A stretch of DNA of 15,367 bases from Actinomycetospora sp. (GTDB taxonomy: Bacteria > Actinomycetota > Actinomycetes > Mycobacteriales > Pseudonocardiaceae): the NCBI GenBank assembly GCA_025925615.1, contig JAICLN010000046.1, forward strand, positions 1 through 15,367, written 5' to 3'. Made by a program: the position numbers and the translations under genes. Shown in pieces: positions 14,180 to 15,367 of the stretch (its first letter is position 1; each line of letters opens with the position of its first letter). The notes beneath the pieces were generated by a model. The model ran no database searches. It had not been told where the DNA came from and saw only the letters and a list, made by a program, of their open reading frames with translations.

Positions 14180-15331
14180 ATGCGGGTGCGTGCTCCCTCG
14201 CTCCTCCCGCTGGCGGCGATCCTCGCCGTCGTCTCCACGTTCGTCACGATGAACCTCGGCGGCCCGCCGCTGGTGGTCGTCTACTACGTGCTGGTGGGCG
14301 CCGTCGTCCTCGCGGTGCCGTGGATCCCGCTCCCGCGCTGGGCGCTCCTCACGACGGCGGCCGTGGTCGCTGCCGGGCTCGTCCTCGCCTTCGTCCACGG
14401 CGTCCCGCCGTCCTGGGCCTTCCCGCTCGGCGCGGGCAGCGACCGGGCGAACGCCCTCGACGTCGGGCTCGCGCGGCTGGCCGGCGGGCTCTACCCGTAC
14501 ACCGGTGTGACCTACCTGGGGAACCCGATCACGCCGCTGCCCGGGTCGCTGGTCCTCGCCGCGCCGTTCTGGTGGCTGACCGGGTCGTCGGCGGCCCAGA
14601 ACGTCGTCTGGACCCTGGCCCTGCTCCCCGTCCTCAACGGCGGGTGGCGCCTGCGCCGGGTCCCGACGCTGCTGTGGGTGGTCGTCGTGCTCGGCTGCCT
14701 CGAGGCGGGGCGGGAGTACCTCATCGGCGACGACCTCGTGACGAGCGTCGTCCCGGCCGTCGCGGCGGCCGCCTGGGTCCTGCGCGCCCGGTCCCCCGGG
14801 GTCCTGACGGCGGGCGCGGTCGCCCTCGGGATCGCGACCTGTACGCGGCCGCACCTGGCGCTGGTCGTCGTGATCGTCGCGGTGGCGGTCGGGCTGCGGA
14901 GGGGACGTCGGCGGGGGCTGCTGGTCGGCGGGGTCGGCGCGGCGACCTGGGCGGTCCTGGTCGTGCCGTTCCTGCTCGGCGGGGCGGGGCGCTTCTCCCC
15001 GCTGCACGTGGGCGCCAAGGTGACCGGCGAGCGCGGCCTGCACCCGGCCATCGTCGTGCTCGCCGTCGTGGCTCTCGGGCTGCTCGCCCTCTTCCTGCGG
15101 TGGCTGCGGCCGGCCACGGACGCGGCCGTCGGGTGGTGCTGTGCCGCGGTGCTGTTCGCGCCGACGGTCCTCTCGGCCGGGCTGTGGCTGCTGCTCACCG
15201 GCGGCCTGTGGGATGCGGACCTGACGCTGGGGGCGGGCGCCGTGCCGTTCGCGGCGTGGGCGGTGGCGGCGGGCGATCGGAGGGTCGCCGTCGCCCCGCG
15301 AGGGGAGGATCCGGTCGCTCTGGCCGCATGA
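14180..15331 (+). CDS. Polytopic membrane protein, GT-C/GT87-like
   Basis: 383 residues with roughly nine to eleven hydrophobic segments. After the first three segments comes a loop SDRANALDVGLARLAGG (87-103) followed by LYPYTGVTYLGNPITPLPG (104-122). This layout resembles GT-C glycosyltransferases of the GT87/DUF2029 type, which use polyprenyl-phosphate sugars at the outer membrane face. The assignment is by pattern only. It starts 13 nt after the tRNA at ATG 14180, with GGAG 3 nt upstream; GTG 14186 would give better spacing. The last 11 residues (373-383) and the stop codon lie inside a dispersed 52-bp repeat, suggesting that the original C-terminus was replaced or extended. Confidence 0.8.
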   Translation: MRVRAPSLLPLAAILAVVSTFVTMNLGGPPLVVVYYVLVGAVVLAVPWIPLPRWALLTTAAVVAAGLVLAFVHGVPPSWAFPLGAGSDRANALDVGLARLAGGLYPYTGVTYLGNPITPLPGSLVLAAPFWWLTGSSAAQNVVWTLALLPVLNGGWRLRRVPTLLWVVVVLGCLEAGREYLIGDDLVTSVVPAVAAAAWVLRARSPGVLTAGAVALGIATCTRPHLALVVVIVAVAVGLRRGRRRGLLVGGVGAATWAVLVVPFLLGGAGRFSPLHVGAKVTGERGLHPAIVVLAVVALGLLALFLRWLRPATDAAVGWCCAAVLFAPTVLSAGLWLLLTGGLWDADLTLGAGAVPFAAWAVAAGDRRVAVAPRGEDPVALAA

Positions 15332-15348
15332 GGGTTCCCCTCGCGCGG
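15297..15348. repeat. 52-bp hairpin repeat, copy B (3' end of GT-C gene)
   Basis: About 45 of 52 bases match 5306-5357, in the same orientation. The ends form a perfect 10-bp inverted repeat, CGCGAGGGGA (15297-15306) and TCCCCTCGCG (15336-15345). The TGA at 15329-15331, which ends the GT-C gene, lies within it at a site where copy A has CGA. It may also serve as the transcription terminator. Confidence 0.8.
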
Positions 15349-15367
15349 GTGGGGACCGGGCGAGGAC

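Noticed and set aside
12689..15043. A 784-residue minus-strand open frame extending the M20 peptidase
   Set aside because: The extra N-terminal part is antisense to the tRNA and the GT-C gene and has low-complexity composition. The peptidase family starts near 14005.

Overview
The window is very GC-rich DNA with tightly packed genes, frequent GTG starts and short overlaps. This is typical of a high-GC actinobacterium. The gene content (an uppP / histidine phosphatase / DUF3090 / SCO1664-type block, a DUF5703 protein, an M20 peptidase, and a MoxR-type ATPase with a VWA partner) fits the order Mycobacteriales/Pseudonocardiales. My best guess is Pseudonocardiaceae (Pseudonocardia-like), inferred from general knowledge without a database search. 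The set resembles what I remember of the M. tuberculosis Rv2133c-Rv2141c and Rv0958-Rv0959 neighbourhoods.

Layout, left to right. Positions 1-248 hold no gene I can support, only GC-rich palindromes. Positions 249-3723 (minus) encode a MoxR/Mg-chelatase-type AAA+ ATPase and a 671-residue VWA protein that overlap by 11 bp; they probably act as a chaperone/remodelling pair. Positions 3942-5288 (minus) encode an MFS transporter with a duplicated 25-residue insert between its two halves. Positions 5367-9442 (minus) form a likely operon transcribed in the order uppP (undecaprenyl-diphosphate phosphatase), histidine phosphatase, DUF3090 protein, SCO1664-type kinase-fold protein, MBL-fold hydrolase; the MFS gene follows 78 bp further on. 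Divergently (plus), 9551-10871 encodes an aldo/keto reductase and a small DUF5703 protein. Positions 10966-14005 (minus) form a tightly coupled operon: M20 metallopeptidase, SDR oxidoreductase, quinone-oxidoreductase-like protein. A tRNA-Leu(GAG) lies at 14083-14166 (plus), and 13 nt later begins a polytopic membrane protein that looks like a GT-C/GT87-type glycosyltransferase and ends at 15331.

The genes are mostly ordinary actinobacterial core genes. The unusual signal is repetitive DNA. I find three unrelated families of short, structured repeats, each present twice. (a) A 69-bp, almost fully self-complementary unit occurs in tandem inside the MFS gene and is translated in frame as a 25-residue repeat in the central loop. 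(b) A bipartite element (an 18-bp block, a variable middle, then an 11-bp block) occurs once inside the VWA gene and once between convergent genes 10 kb away. The two copies have different lengths and would be read in different frames, and the in-gene copy carries the very rare codons AAA and ATA. (c) A 52-bp element with inverted-repeat ends occurs between the MBL and MFS genes and again at the 3' end of the GT-C gene, where it supplies the last residues and the stop codon. Small palindromic elements that enter genes and are tolerated as peptide inserts or C-terminal tails are the best candidate here for something undescribed. All repeat calls rest on direct reading of this window; genome-wide copy number is unknown to me.
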